From an uncultured Myxococcales bacterium (GTDB taxonomy: Bacteria > Myxococcota_A > UBA9042), in assembly GCA_903896545.1 (NCBI GenBank), contig CAITYF010000103.1, positions 1-53,769 on the forward strand: 53,769 nt of DNA, read 5' to 3'. The translations under genes were made by a program, and so were the position numbers. The stretch's first letter is position 1, and each line of letters begins with the position of its first letter. The notes beneath the pieces are model-generated. The model searched no databases. It was given only the letters and a program-made list of their open reading frames with translations, and was not told the origin of the DNA. Positions 42,385 to 52,500 of this stretch are shown piece after piece.

Positions 42385-43353
42385 GTGCATCCCAGCTTTG
42401 ACCTCGGCTTTATTCAGTTGCCCGCGTATTTTACGCTGCTGATGGTCGGTTTTACGCTGGCGATCCTTCTCGCACATGCAGAAGGTGTTCGTAAGGGCTT
42501 AGACGGCAACACGATCTTGGATTTGGGTCTCCTGATGCTGGCGGCGGGTCTCATCGGCGCGCGCGTTCTTCACGTTGTGGCCGATGGCCAGTTCATGGAC
42601 TACGTTCACCTGTGCACCGATCCCGACCAAGTACCGGGCCTGGCGTTGGGTTCTGGCGTGCACTGCGCCGACGCCGCGCAATGCGTTCGCGCCGGGCTGG
42701 GTGACGTCTGCGAGGCGACTTCCGGTTTGTGTCGTCAGGAACAGGACTGTCTGCGCGTCTTCAAAATCTGGTACGGCGGCTATGCCTACTACGGCGGTTT
42801 CCTGCTCGCGGTGCCGACTGGCCTCTGGTTCCTACGCCGTCGCCGCGTCTCCATGTGGCAAGTCGCGGACCTCGCCGGATGGGCGATCGCGTTGGGCCTC
42901 GTCTTTGGTCGCGCCGGCTGCCTGCTTGCCGGCTGTTGCTTTGGCGAGATCGACAACGGCCCAACTGCGCTCGCGTTTCCCAAGTATTCGCCGGCCTGGG
43001 ACAAGCAATTGCACCTGCATCAGATCACCGCAAGTGCGGCCCAATCGCTTCCCGTGCACCCGACACAGCTCTATGAAGCGGCGGCCTGCGCCGTGATTTT
43101 CGTCGTGTGTCTCTGGCGTTACCGCATAGGACCTGCTTTCAAGGGGCAAATTTTCTTCCTCTTCATGTTGCTATACGCGCTGTTTCGTTTCAGCGTGGAG
43201 TTCCTGCGGGCGGATGACCGCGGGGAATGGTTTGGGCTCGTCACAACTTCTCAGCTCATCAGTCTGCCGCTTTTGGCGTGGTCGGCTTGGGTGTTGTGGC
43301 GCGGTCGTTCGTGGCCGGCTGAACCTGAATTGCCTGTGTCGACAGGCGCATAG
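42385..43353 (+). CDS. lgt: Prolipoprotein diacylglyceryl transferase Lgt with Cys-rich insert
   Basis: Lgt attaches diacylglycerol to the lipobox Cys, the first step of lipoprotein maturation. The 322-residue membrane protein shows GARVLHVV near 58-65, IWYGGYAYYGGFL (128-140), GRAGCLLAGCCFGE (the signature variant common in this group), HPTQLYEA, and a late FLRADDRG. Between residues about 75 and 125 an extra loop holds six Cys (77, 94, 100, 109, 116 and 122), where E. coli Lgt has a much shorter connection. The start is GTG with CGAGGT upstream. Confidence 0.93.
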   Translation: MHPSFDLGFIQLPAYFTLLMVGFTLAILLAHAEGVRKGLDGNTILDLGLLMLAAGLIGARVLHVVADGQFMDYVHLCTDPDQVPGLALGSGVHCADAAQCVRAGLGDVCEATSGLCRQEQDCLRVFKIWYGGYAYYGGFLLAVPTGLWFLRRRRVSMWQVADLAGWAIALGLVFGRAGCLLAGCCFGEIDNGPTALAFPKYSPAWDKQLHLHQITASAAQSLPVHPTQLYEAAACAVIFVVCLWRYRIGPAFKGQIFFLFMLLYALFRFSVEFLRADDRGEWFGLVTTSQLISLPLLAWSAWVLWRGRSWPAEPELPVSTGA

Positions 43354-43361
43354 AGGGCACA

Positions 43362-44189
43362 GTGCAACCCGTGGCGCAGAATCAATCGTCCCTCCAACCG
43401 TCGCCTTCCGGGCTCGCAGCTGTACCTGCGGACACGCGTGACGTTCTGAACAAGCTCGCTGCCGCCGGTCGTTTGCCGGAGCACGTGGCGATCATTATGG
43501 ATGGCAACGGGCGGTGGGCGCAGCGCCTTGGCAAGAGTCGCAGCGAGGGCCACCGGGCGGGTGCAGATTCCGTTCGCGCCGTCACGCGATTGGCGCGCGA
43601 AGTCGGCTTGAAGTCGCTCACGCTCTACGCCTTTTCCGAGCAGAACTGGCAGCGCCCGCGTGAAGAAGTCGATGCGCTGCTTGGCCTTTTGGTCGAGTAT
43701 CTGGCGTCGGAAATCGATGAATTGAAGCGGAGCGACATCAAGCTGCTGGCTTTTGGCAATCTTCAGCGCCTGCCGCTTTCGGTCCGCATGGTGCTGGAAA
43801 CGACGCTCGCAGCGACCGCGCAGCACAAGACGATGAAGCTTGGCCTGTGCCTGAGCTACGGTGGCCGCGAGGACATCGTTCAGGCGACGCAGCGTTTGGC
43901 CGCACGCGTGGCCAAGGGACAGTTGAAACCCGAGCAGATCGATGAAGCGGCGATCGACGCGGAGCTGTGGACGGCGCCATTGGGCGGTCCGCCCGATCTG
44001 CTCATCCGGACGTCGGGCGAGCAGCGCCTATCCAATTTCCTTTTGTGGCAAAGCGCTTACGCTGAATTGGCGTTTGTCCCCACGCCGTGGCCGGAATTCC
44101 GCGAGCTTGCCTTTGCCGCCGCGCTCTGCGACTACTCACACCGGGAACGGCGTTTTGGCGGCTTGGCTCCAGCCCGCGACGACGCGTAG
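43362..44189 (+). CDS. uppS: Isoprenyl transferase (undecaprenyl diphosphate synthase)
   Basis: UppS makes the C55 carrier lipid for cell-wall synthesis from isopentenyl and farnesyl diphosphate. The 275-residue protein has HVAIIMDGNGRWAQ (catalytic Asp), GHRAGADS, LYAFSEQNW, and the C-terminal signature RTSGEQRLSNFLLWQSAYAE. The first about 30 residues are a weakly conserved extension. The GTG at 43362 has AGAGGG upstream. Another GTG at 43371 is possible. It precedes cdsA by 24 nt, the usual pairing. Confidence 0.95.
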   Translation: MQPVAQNQSSLQPSPSGLAAVPADTRDVLNKLAAAGRLPEHVAIIMDGNGRWAQRLGKSRSEGHRAGADSVRAVTRLAREVGLKSLTLYAFSEQNWQRPREEVDALLGLLVEYLASEIDELKRSDIKLLAFGNLQRLPLSVRMVLETTLAATAQHKTMKLGLCLSYGGREDIVQATQRLAARVAKGQLKPEQIDEAAIDAELWTAPLGGPPDLLIRTSGEQRLSNFLLWQSAYAELAFVPTPWPEFRELAFAAALCDYSHRERRFGGLAPARDDA

Positions 44190-44213
44190 CGAGAGCGTGA
44201 TTCGGAGGTTGGC

Positions 44214-45020
44214 GTGGCACAGCGGGTCATTACCGGGTTGATTCTGGCGCCGATCATCATCCTCATCGTGCTCTACGCGCCCAAGTTGGTCTTTTTTGCG
44301 CTGATTGCGGCGGCCGCGGCGCAAGGCGTCGATGAACTCGTCCGCATGTACGAAGAAGTGCGGGTACAGGACCGGTTGGTGCTCGCGCCGCTCGCGATTC
44401 TCACCGCAGGTGCCGTCGCTTTTCACGCCTACTGGCTTATTCCCAGCGTCATTCCCGTCGCGTGGCTCTGTTGGTGTCTCGTTCGCCCAGGCACGGTCGA
44501 AGCGGCTGGCAAACGCGCCGCAGTCGGCATGCTCGGTCTCGCGTACGTCGCGACGCTGTTTGGTGTGATCGCGCAAATCTTCGGCATCGAAACTTCCGCC
44601 GCCAGCGCGACCTTCGACACCGGTCGCGGCGGCGTCCTGACGCTCCTCATCGTCGTATTCGCGGGCGACACCGGGGCGTACTTCGCGGGCCGTTCGTTTG
44701 GTCGGCACAAGCTCTACGCGCTCATCAGCCCCAAGAAGACCTTGGAAGGCGCGGCTGGCGGTTTGATCGCGTCCATTCTTGGCGGCCTGTTGGCGCAGCG
44801 GTTGTTGTTGCCGCAACTGACGGTCATCGAAGGCGCGCTCCTCGGCGCGACCGGTGGCGTCGTCGGGCAGATCGGCGATCTCGCGGAGTCGCTCTTCAAA
44901 CGCGCAACGGGCACCAAGGATTCCGGCGGCCTCCTACCCGGTCACGGCGGGATCCTCGATCGTTTGGACGGCGTGCTCTTTGCTGCGCCCGTGGTCCTCG
45001 CATGGCTGCTGTTCCACTAA
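44214..45020 (+). CDS. cdsA: Phosphatidate cytidylyltransferase
   Basis: CdsA converts phosphatidate and CTP to CDP-diacylglycerol for phospholipid synthesis. The 268-residue protein has about seven to eight membrane helices, the motif AGDTGAYFAGRSFGRHKL, SPKKTLEGAAGGL, and the family signature KDSGGLLPGHGGILDRLDG near the end. Translation starts with GTG at 44214, preceded by GGAGG at 6 nt. The last 19 nt overlap the start of lipB. Confidence 0.95.
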   Translation: MAQRVITGLILAPIIILIVLYAPKLVFFALIAAAAAQGVDELVRMYEEVRVQDRLVLAPLAILTAGAVAFHAYWLIPSVIPVAWLCWCLVRPGTVEAAGKRAAVGMLGLAYVATLFGVIAQIFGIETSAASATFDTGRGGVLTLLIVVFAGDTGAYFAGRSFGRHKLYALISPKKTLEGAAGGLIASILGGLLAQRLLLPQLTVIEGALLGATGGVVGQIGDLAESLFKRATGTKDSGGLLPGHGGILDRLDGVLFAAPVVLAWLLFH

Positions 45021-45706
45021 CCGCCACGGGATCGCCGTTGGCTGGCACGAAGTGGCGTTGGCTGGGTCGGCAATCCTTTGCCGCCATGGTTGCGCAGAAT
45101 CAGGCGCAGGCGATCGCCGTCGCTGCGGGTGCACCGGCCGAAGTGACGCTTTTTGAGCCCGCCGAGCCCGTCTACGCGCTTGGCCGTCGGGCGCAGGGCC
45201 CGCAAGGGCGCGCACAGATCGCGGACGCGCTCGCCGCGTGCCAAGCAAACGGCATCGCGATCGTCGATGTCGATCGTGGCGGTTTGGGCACATTGCACGC
45301 ACCTGGCCAGATCGTCGCATTTCTGGCGGTGCCCTGTTCGCGGCTTCACGCCCGCCGCCTTTGCGCCGAGCTTCTGAGTGGAATTGCACGGTTGGCCCAA
45401 GAGCAGGGCGCGGAAGCGCGCAGCGATCTGGGCGACGACGTGGGCGTTTGGATCGCCGACGCGAAGCTAGCGAGTCTCGGTCTGCGGGTCCGGGACGAAG
45501 TGGCCCACCACGGGATTGCGCTGAATTATGCCGTCGATCGGCGTTTGGCTCGCGGCCTCGTGCTGTGCGGCAAGCCTTTGACTACTTTTGCAAATCTCCG
45601 GGATCACGCCTTGGATCAAAACGTCGATTTGGCCTTTTGGGCGCAAAATCTCGCGCAGCACTGGCGACTTGCCGACCCATCAACCGACGCGCCTGAAATC
45701 GCCTGA
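45002..45706 (+). CDS. lipB: Octanoyl/lipoyl transferase LipB
   Basis: LipB transfers octanoate from acyl carrier protein to lipoyl domains of enzyme complexes such as those served by lpdA upstream. The 234-residue product has DRGGLGTLHAPGQIVAF, a form of the family's RGGxxTxHGPGQ motif, KLASLG (catalytic Lys), HHGIALN, and LVLCGK, whose Cys is in the position of the acyl-binding Cys. The ATG at 45002 overlaps cdsA; the N-terminal RWLGRQSF matches the conserved start of the family, so later starts are unlikely. The sequence is more divergent than the other genes of the operon. Confidence 0.85.
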   Translation: MAAVPLTATGSPLAGTKWRWLGRQSFAAMVAQNQAQAIAVAAGAPAEVTLFEPAEPVYALGRRAQGPQGRAQIADALAACQANGIAIVDVDRGGLGTLHAPGQIVAFLAVPCSRLHARRLCAELLSGIARLAQEQGAEARSDLGDDVGVWIADAKLASLGLRVRDEVAHHGIALNYAVDRRLARGLVLCGKPLTTFANLRDHALDQNVDLAFWAQNLAQHWRLADPSTDAPEIA

Positions 45707-45772
45707 TCGCGTTTCTTACGTCTTCCCCAACCCGTTCCAACTGCGCGACTCACATGGATGTGTAGCTTCTGC

Positions 45773-45801
45773 TTGCGTTCCGGTAGTTGCTTTGCTAACG
45801 T
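45773..45801 (+). promoter_or_regulatory. Weak promoter candidate upstream of the giant gene
   Basis: TTGCGT, a 17-nt spacer and TAACGT resemble a housekeeping promoter. The implied leader of about 700 nt to the ATG at 46519 would be unusually long, so this may serve a separate RNA or be chance. Confidence 0.25.
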
Positions 45802-46002
45802 CCACCATGGAGGGCCGGACCTCGGCGTCGTGAGCGCCATGTTTCTGGTCACCGTCGCAACTGCCTGATCCGCAAGCGCGACGGGCTTTGCCGCTTCACC
45901 CCCCCAGGTAGAAGTGGGCGAGCATCCAAATACCGAATTCCGTGTGGTCGACCGTTGGACGGGGTTTCAACGACGACTGCAGATGGCGCTTCGACGGCGC
46001 GT

Positions 46003-46018
46003 GACGATTTCAATCGTC
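46003..46018. repeat. Short inverted repeat GACGATT-N2-AATCGTC
   Basis: A 7-bp perfect inverted repeat with a 2-nt loop lies in the non-coding gap. No T run follows on either strand, so it does not look like an intrinsic terminator. It may be an operator or part of an RNA fold. Confidence 0.3.
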
Positions 46019-46397
46019 GTGCGCCTCCCCAGCGGACGCCTTGGAATTCGCTGCCGACGATGAAGCAGAACCCGGCTGCCAAGCCACTTCTGACGGCATC
46101 GTGCGACGGAACGAGTTACGGTTGCGATCCCCCTGCAACAGTGCCGATACGACAGGACATTCCAACGAGTAAGGGCGCAAAAGGTCCGCCAGAAGTCTCC
46201 ATATCGGAGGCAGACGACGGGCTGACGGCAAGTGCGGCTGAACGACGATCGAGAACAAGCCAAGGGAAAGGCCATCCCGCGGATTCGATCCAGGTTCACC
46301 GAGTGCAGGGAGCGGTTACTGATACCTGGGCTGCGACTCACAACGCAGCCACCACGACGAGGCGGCAGCGCCAGAGACGTAACAGGTTGAAGAACCA

Positions 46398-46486
46398 GCG
46401 GGAATCGAACCGGTAGCATCAAGTGATGCCTCACGAACGAAACCCGCAAGAGCCTCCCGGCTGTACCACTGCCGAATACGCCCGCC
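46398..46486 (-). other. tRNA-like relic
   Basis: On the minus strand a D-arm-like hairpin (CGGC, loop AGTGGTACA, GCCG; 46458-46474) is followed about 40 nt later by GGTTCGATTCC, a typical T-loop, with a GCATC/GATGC hairpin between them where a long variable arm would be. The 5' end GCGGGCG resembles a tRNA-Gly acceptor. The T stem and the acceptor do not pair properly, and no good anticodon arm is visible, so a working tRNA is unlikely. A decayed gene or an unusual tRNA-like RNA are alternatives. Confidence 0.3.
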
Positions 46487-46518
46487 CTCTGCCGGAATCT
46501 GTCGTCAAGAGGAATGCG

Positions 46519-49500
46519 ATGCGGAACCAGCACATTGCGCGCATGTGTAGCCCGGGGCTCTCGACTGCCCACCGCACACAGGACCAGCAGCGGACCAAAC
46601 GCTTCGGAACTGGCTTGACCAGTTTTGTGGCGTTTTTGGCGCTTGCGGCCGTGTCTGCGGGTCTATCGGGTTGCGCAGGTCAAACGCCCTCCAACGACAA
46701 GCCGGCAACGCCGGATGTGGCGATTGGCGTTGATGCGGAGTTCGGCGTCGAGACGTTTGCGTTGACGAGCCCCACGATCACCGTGACGGCGCCCGCGAAC
46801 CTCGCCTCTTTCCCCGTGGCCACGAACGCCGGGAAAGCCAGTGTCGACTACGTCTTCACGACGACGAACTACACCGGCAATGAAGTTCACTGCTACACCG
46901 ACGGCGTGCTTTTTGGCACGTTTACGGTGACTTCGCCGAGTTCGACCGTCTCCTTCACCGACCTCGGCAAAGGCGGGCACACGCTGGCTTGCGTGCTGCT
47001 CGACGCGACGGGTCAGGACATCGTCGATCCGACCGGTGCCGCTCAGGCGTCGCGTCAGGTCAAGATCGTCGCCCCTTGCGGCAACGACGCGGATTGCGCC
47101 GATGGCGACGCCTGCACGGGCGAATACTGCCAGGCCGGCACGTGCGTTGTGCAGGTCATCCCGAACTGCTGCACGTCCAAGTTTGACTGCAGCGCGGGCA
47201 GCAAGTGCATCAATCCGAACACCTCGAATTCGCAGTGCTCGTCTTGCTTGACCGACGCCGATTGCGCGGATCCGGACAGCTGCACGACCGACAAGTGCGA
47301 TCTCTCCGGCTCGAAGGGCGTTTGCACCAACATCAAGACCGACCCGAACTGCTGCACCAAGATCAGCGACGCGTGCTCGGACGGCAAGCCCTGCACCACG
47401 GACGCTTGCGACGTCGGCACTGGCAAGTGCACGCACGTTCAGCCGATCGGCGCGTGCTGCGCGGACAGCGAGTGCGCGTCTGACGACATCTGCAAAATCG
47501 GCGGTTGCGTTGCGTTTCAGTGCCGTTACGCCGTGAACGAGCAGTTCTCGGATTGCTGCTCCCCGACGACCAACAACAACTGCGACGATAAGAACCTCTG
47601 CACGACGGACTCCTGCTCGACCGGCATGCCCGGCGGCTGGACGCAGTGCAAGCACACGGTCAGCGACCCGACCTGCTGCGACGCGAAGATCGATCTGTGC
47701 GACGACGGTCAGCCCTGCACGAAGGACGCCTGCATCAACAACAAGTGCACGCACACGCAGGACAAAGAGTGCTGCAAGATCAACTCGGACTGCGACGACC
47801 AGAACCTCTGCACGAACGACTCCTGCGACGCGCCGAATCAGAAGTGCATCCACGATCAGGTCGCAGACTGCTGCAACAAGAACACCGAGTGCAATGACAA
47901 CGCGTACTGCACCAACGACTACTGCGATGTGCCGATCAACACGTGCAAGCACATGCCGCTGTATGCGGGTTGCTGCGACGTCGACACGGACTGCAACGAC
48001 GGCAAGGTCTGCACGAGCGACGTGTGCGTGAACCACCAGTGCTTGGGCTTGGCGGTCGCGGGTTGCTGCGATGCGAACAACGCGGCGTCGGTTTGCAACG
48101 ACAAGAAGAATTGCACCATCGACTCGTGCAACACGACGACCAACACCTGCGTGAACGTCCCCAACGGCGTCACTGAATGCTGTGACACGGTTGCCCAGTG
48201 CGACGACGGCGACTGCGCCACGTTGGACACCTGCGACACGAGCAGCCTCTGCTCGCACAAGGCCGACCCGTACGCGTGCAAGTTCGACAGCGACTGCGAT
48301 GACGGCAAGCCGTGCACCACCGACAGCTGCGGCGTGGGCGCCAATGGCTGCGGCGGTTGCACACACGCGCTCGTCGCCGACTGCTGTGAATCCGACCTGT
48401 TCTGCATCGCCAAAGACAAGGCAAACAGCCCGTACGCCGCGGTTTGTCACTCGGCGACGTGCGATTTGGCGACGCACTTCTGCGCGATCGCCGAGAAGGG
48501 CGACTGCTGCTTGAACGACAAAGACGCGCTGACCAAGTGCGACGACAGCAATCCGTGCACGGTGGAATACTGCCAGAACAACCAGTGCCGCCACAGCATT
48601 CCGCCGGTCGGCTGCTGCGTGAACGACGCGGGCTGCAATGACGGCGTCACCTGTTCGCAGGACAAGTGCAATATCGTCGGCGGCGCACCCACGGGCACCT
48701 GCCAGTACACGCTGCCGCAGGGTTGCTCGGTGTGCACACCGGGTCAGCCCGTCCCGACGGACAACAACGCCTGCACGACCGACGCGTGCGTGGGCGGCCT
48801 CCCGACCTACACGCCGATCTCCGGTTGCTGCATCGACAAAACCGACTGCGACGACGGCAAGCCGTGCACCGCGGACGCCTGCGTCAACAAGGCGTGCGTC
48901 CACACCGACGCGGTCGGCGGCGTCTCCGTTTGCTGCAATCCGATCAATGAAACCACCGAGTGCGCGTCCTTCAACAGCGACTGCACCGACGGCAAGTGCT
49001 TGGCCCAAGTGGACGGCACGCTGGCTTGTCAGGCCACCAAGAAGCCTGCTTGCACGGTGAACCTCAGCTACTGTCAGGACTTCAGCCAGAGCTCGGACCT
49101 CTCGACTTTGGGCTGGGACCCGGGCGACCTGAGCGGCACGGCGAAGGGCAACTGGTCCACGGCGACGGCGGGCAACCTCGGTCCGGATCGCTTTGCCAAG
49201 TTCTCCTGGACGCCGACGCAGGTTGGTTATGACACGTGCTTGCAGTCGCCGGTCTTCCTCGGATCGGGCACGAGCAACATCACGTTGCAGTACGACCGCG
49301 AATTCATTCCGAACCAGGGTGAAACCGGTATCCGCGTCCTCGGCTCGTTGGAAGGCACGTATGCCGACTGGACGACCGCCACGGTTATCGACTCGTTCAC
49401 GACGACGACTGGCATCGGCCCGGAAACCGTCGACCTGAAGCTGCCGCCGTCGTTGGTCGGCTCGAACGGCCTGCGCCTCGCCTTCTGCGTTTCGGGTGCG

Positions 49501-52500
49501 TCGACGTTCAACCTCTCCGCGTACGCGATCGACAACGTCTGCGTCGCCAAGGGTGGCGCTCCGGTCATCTCCGCGTGTCCGGCCAACCAGGTCGTCCCGA
49601 CCGGTACCAAGGTCATTATCCCGATCAAGGTCAAGGACCCGGACGCGACGGACATCCTCACCGCGACGCTCACCAACGCGCCGTCGTTCGTCACGATGTC
49701 GACGCTGAACTACTACTTCGTCGACAAGAGCTGGAACGGCACGGTTACGATCGCGCCGACCGGCGTTCCGGACGTGGGCGAATACACGATCGGTCTGAAG
49801 GTCTCCGACGGCTACCTGTACCACACCTGCACCTTCAAGGTGACCGTCACGTATCAGGGCGGCGTCCTCGTGTGGCGCCCGGTTGAAGTGCCGGCGATTA
49901 TGGGTGATACGGTCAAGGCAGCGCTCGGCAAGCAGAGCCAGATCTCGCAGGTCGTCACGGACCTCACGCTGTATCCGTCGCTGAACAAGTTCACCTCGGT
50001 CTTCGTGCTCTTGGGCAACTACCCGGACAACCACGTTCTCGCCGAGAGCGAAACGACGAGCCTCAAGCTGTATCTGGCGCAGGGCGGCAAGGTGTACATG
50101 GAAGGTGGCGACACGTTCATGTACGACCCGAAGACGACGCTGCACCCGTTCTTCAAGGCCAAGGGCGTGCTGGATGAAGCGCCGAACGGCGTGACGGGCC
50201 CGCTGACCGGTTACTCCGCGTTCGCCGACAACACGGTGACGCCGTCCAAGCACCCGTCGTGGAATTTCAATCAGGATCCCACCTACGACAACCTGAACGA
50301 TCAGATCGCTTCGGATACCTCCGTGCAGCGCACGCGTGATCTGTTGATCAACACGGGCGTCGAGAAGTTCACCGCGATGGTTGGTCACGATGACCTGACG
50401 TCGAAGTACCGCACGGTCGCGTCGTCGGTTCCGTTTGCCGGCGTCACTGCCGCGACGGACACGCCGGATGCGCTGATGAAGCTCATCCTTGGCTTCTTCA
50501 CCAACGGCTTTGGCACCTGCGTCAAGAACAGCGACTGCGACGACGGCAACGGCTGCACCGCGGACACCTGCACGGCGGGCGAATGCACCAACTCGAACAC
50601 CTGCCTTTGCGGCGGTGACATTGCGATCGGCTGCGGCGAGAACCTGACCAAGATCGTGACCAACGGTGGTTCGTCCACCAACGCGGTGACGGCGTACACG
50701 TGTGACCCGACCAACACGTACCTCGGCCACGAAGTCGCGTTCACGTACAAGAGCGCGCAATCGCGCCCGGTCACGGTCACGATTTCGAACGTCTCTGACC
50801 CGACGGCGCGCCTCTTTGTCATCAAGGCCACCTCGAAGGGCTGCGACCCCGATGGCTGCGTGGGCTTTGGCGGCACGGGCAACAGCGTCACGTTCGCAGC
50901 CGGTAAGGATCAGCAGTACTTCTTCGTCGTCGACGTGGCGGGTGAGACCGCAGGCGCAACCTTCGACATCGGCGTGACCTGCGGCGATGGCGAAATCTGC
51001 GACGACACGTTGGACAACAACAACAACAACCTCGTGGACTGCGCGGATACGTCGTCTTGCTGCGGTGACCCGGCGTGCTCGGTTGAGCTGTGCGACGGCA
51101 TCGACAACAACTGCAACGGCCAAGTCGACGAAGGGTGCGACGACGACCAGGACGGCTACTGCGATGCGGCTTACACGGTCAAGGGCGCGCCGACCGTGTG
51201 CTTCGCCGGCGTGGGCGACTGCAACGATACCGACTCGACCATCAACCCCGGCATGCCGGAAGTGTGCGGCAACGGCAAGGACGACAACTGCATCAACGGC
51301 TACGACGAAGAAGGCGCGAACGGCTGCGTGCAGTACTTCCGCGACGTCGACGCCGACACGTTCGGTGCGGGTCTCTCCAAGTGCCTCTGCCAGGCGACCG
51401 GCCAGTACAAGGCGACGAAGTCCGGCGACTGCAATGACGCCAACATCGACGTCAATCCGGGCATTCTGGAGACGTGCGCGACGCCGTTCGACGACAACTG
51501 CGACGGCAATGCGAACGATCAGAGCGCCATCGGCTGCAAGAACTTCTACACGGACATCGATTCCGACGGCTACGGTACGTCGCCGTTCACCTGTCAGTGC
51601 CTGCCGTCCGGCCTCTTGGCGGCTGACAAGCCCGGTGACTGCAACGACGCCAACGCGAACGTGAATCCGGGCTCGCCCGAGAAGTGCAACAACCTCGACG
51701 ACAACTGCAACGGCCAGATCGACGAAGGCTGCGATGACGACGGCGACAAGTACTGCGACGTGGACATCACCTACGATGCCAACGCGACGCCGATCCTGAT
51801 CTGCCCGATGGGCCCCGGCGACACGGACGACAACGATGTGAACATCAACCCGGCCGGTCAGGAAATCTGCGACGCCAAGGACAACAACTCGGACGCCCAG
51901 ATTGACGAAGGCTGCGACGATGACGGCGACGACTACTGCGACGCCAACATCTACACGGTCGGCAAGCCCGCGGCGTGCCCCCTCGGCGGCAATGACTGCG
52001 ACGACACCGCGCCCTCGATCAACCCCGGCGTGCAGGAAGACTGCGCCACGGTGTACGACGACAACTGCAATGGGTCGAACAACGACCAGAACGCCAAGGA
52101 CTGCTCGCCGTTCTTCTTCGACTCCGACAGCGACAAGTGGGGCACCAACTCCAGCAAGTGCCTCTGCGTGGCGTTGAACCAGTACAAGGCGATCAATCCG
52201 GGTGACTGCAACGAAGGCGACCCGGCGATCAACCCGGCCGCACCGGAAATCTGCGACGGTATCGACAACAACTGCGACAAGGTCATCGATGAAGGCTGCG
52301 ACGCGGATGGCGACGGCTACTGCCACACCGGCGCGGTCATCGTGGGCACGCCGACGGTCTGCAAGAACGGCATCAACGACTGCGACGACACGAACCCGAA
52401 CGTGAACCCCGGCAAAGCGGAAGTCTGCGGCAACGGCAAGGACGACAACTGCAACGGCAGCCAGAACGATCAGGACGCGCTCGGCAGCGTGCCGTTCTAT

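Larger units (their letters stand above)
45707..46518. other. 812-bp gap with no convincing gene
   Basis: This stretch separates lipB from the giant lipoprotein gene. No reading frame has a sensible start, family pattern or coding-like composition. It holds a possible promoter (45773-45801), a short inverted repeat (46003-46018) and a tRNA-like relic (46398-46486, minus strand). The rest is unassigned. It may be a long leader of the downstream gene or the site of an untranslated RNA. Confidence 0.6.

Noticed and set aside
45955..46416. Plus-strand frame of 153 codons in the gap before the giant gene
   Set aside because: It has low-complexity Ser/Thr/Arg composition and ends in the antisense of a T-loop sequence, a common artefact.
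46398..46486. Calling a functional tRNA gene
   Set aside because: The T stem, acceptor and anticodon arm do not pair adequately, so it is reported only as a tRNA-like relic.
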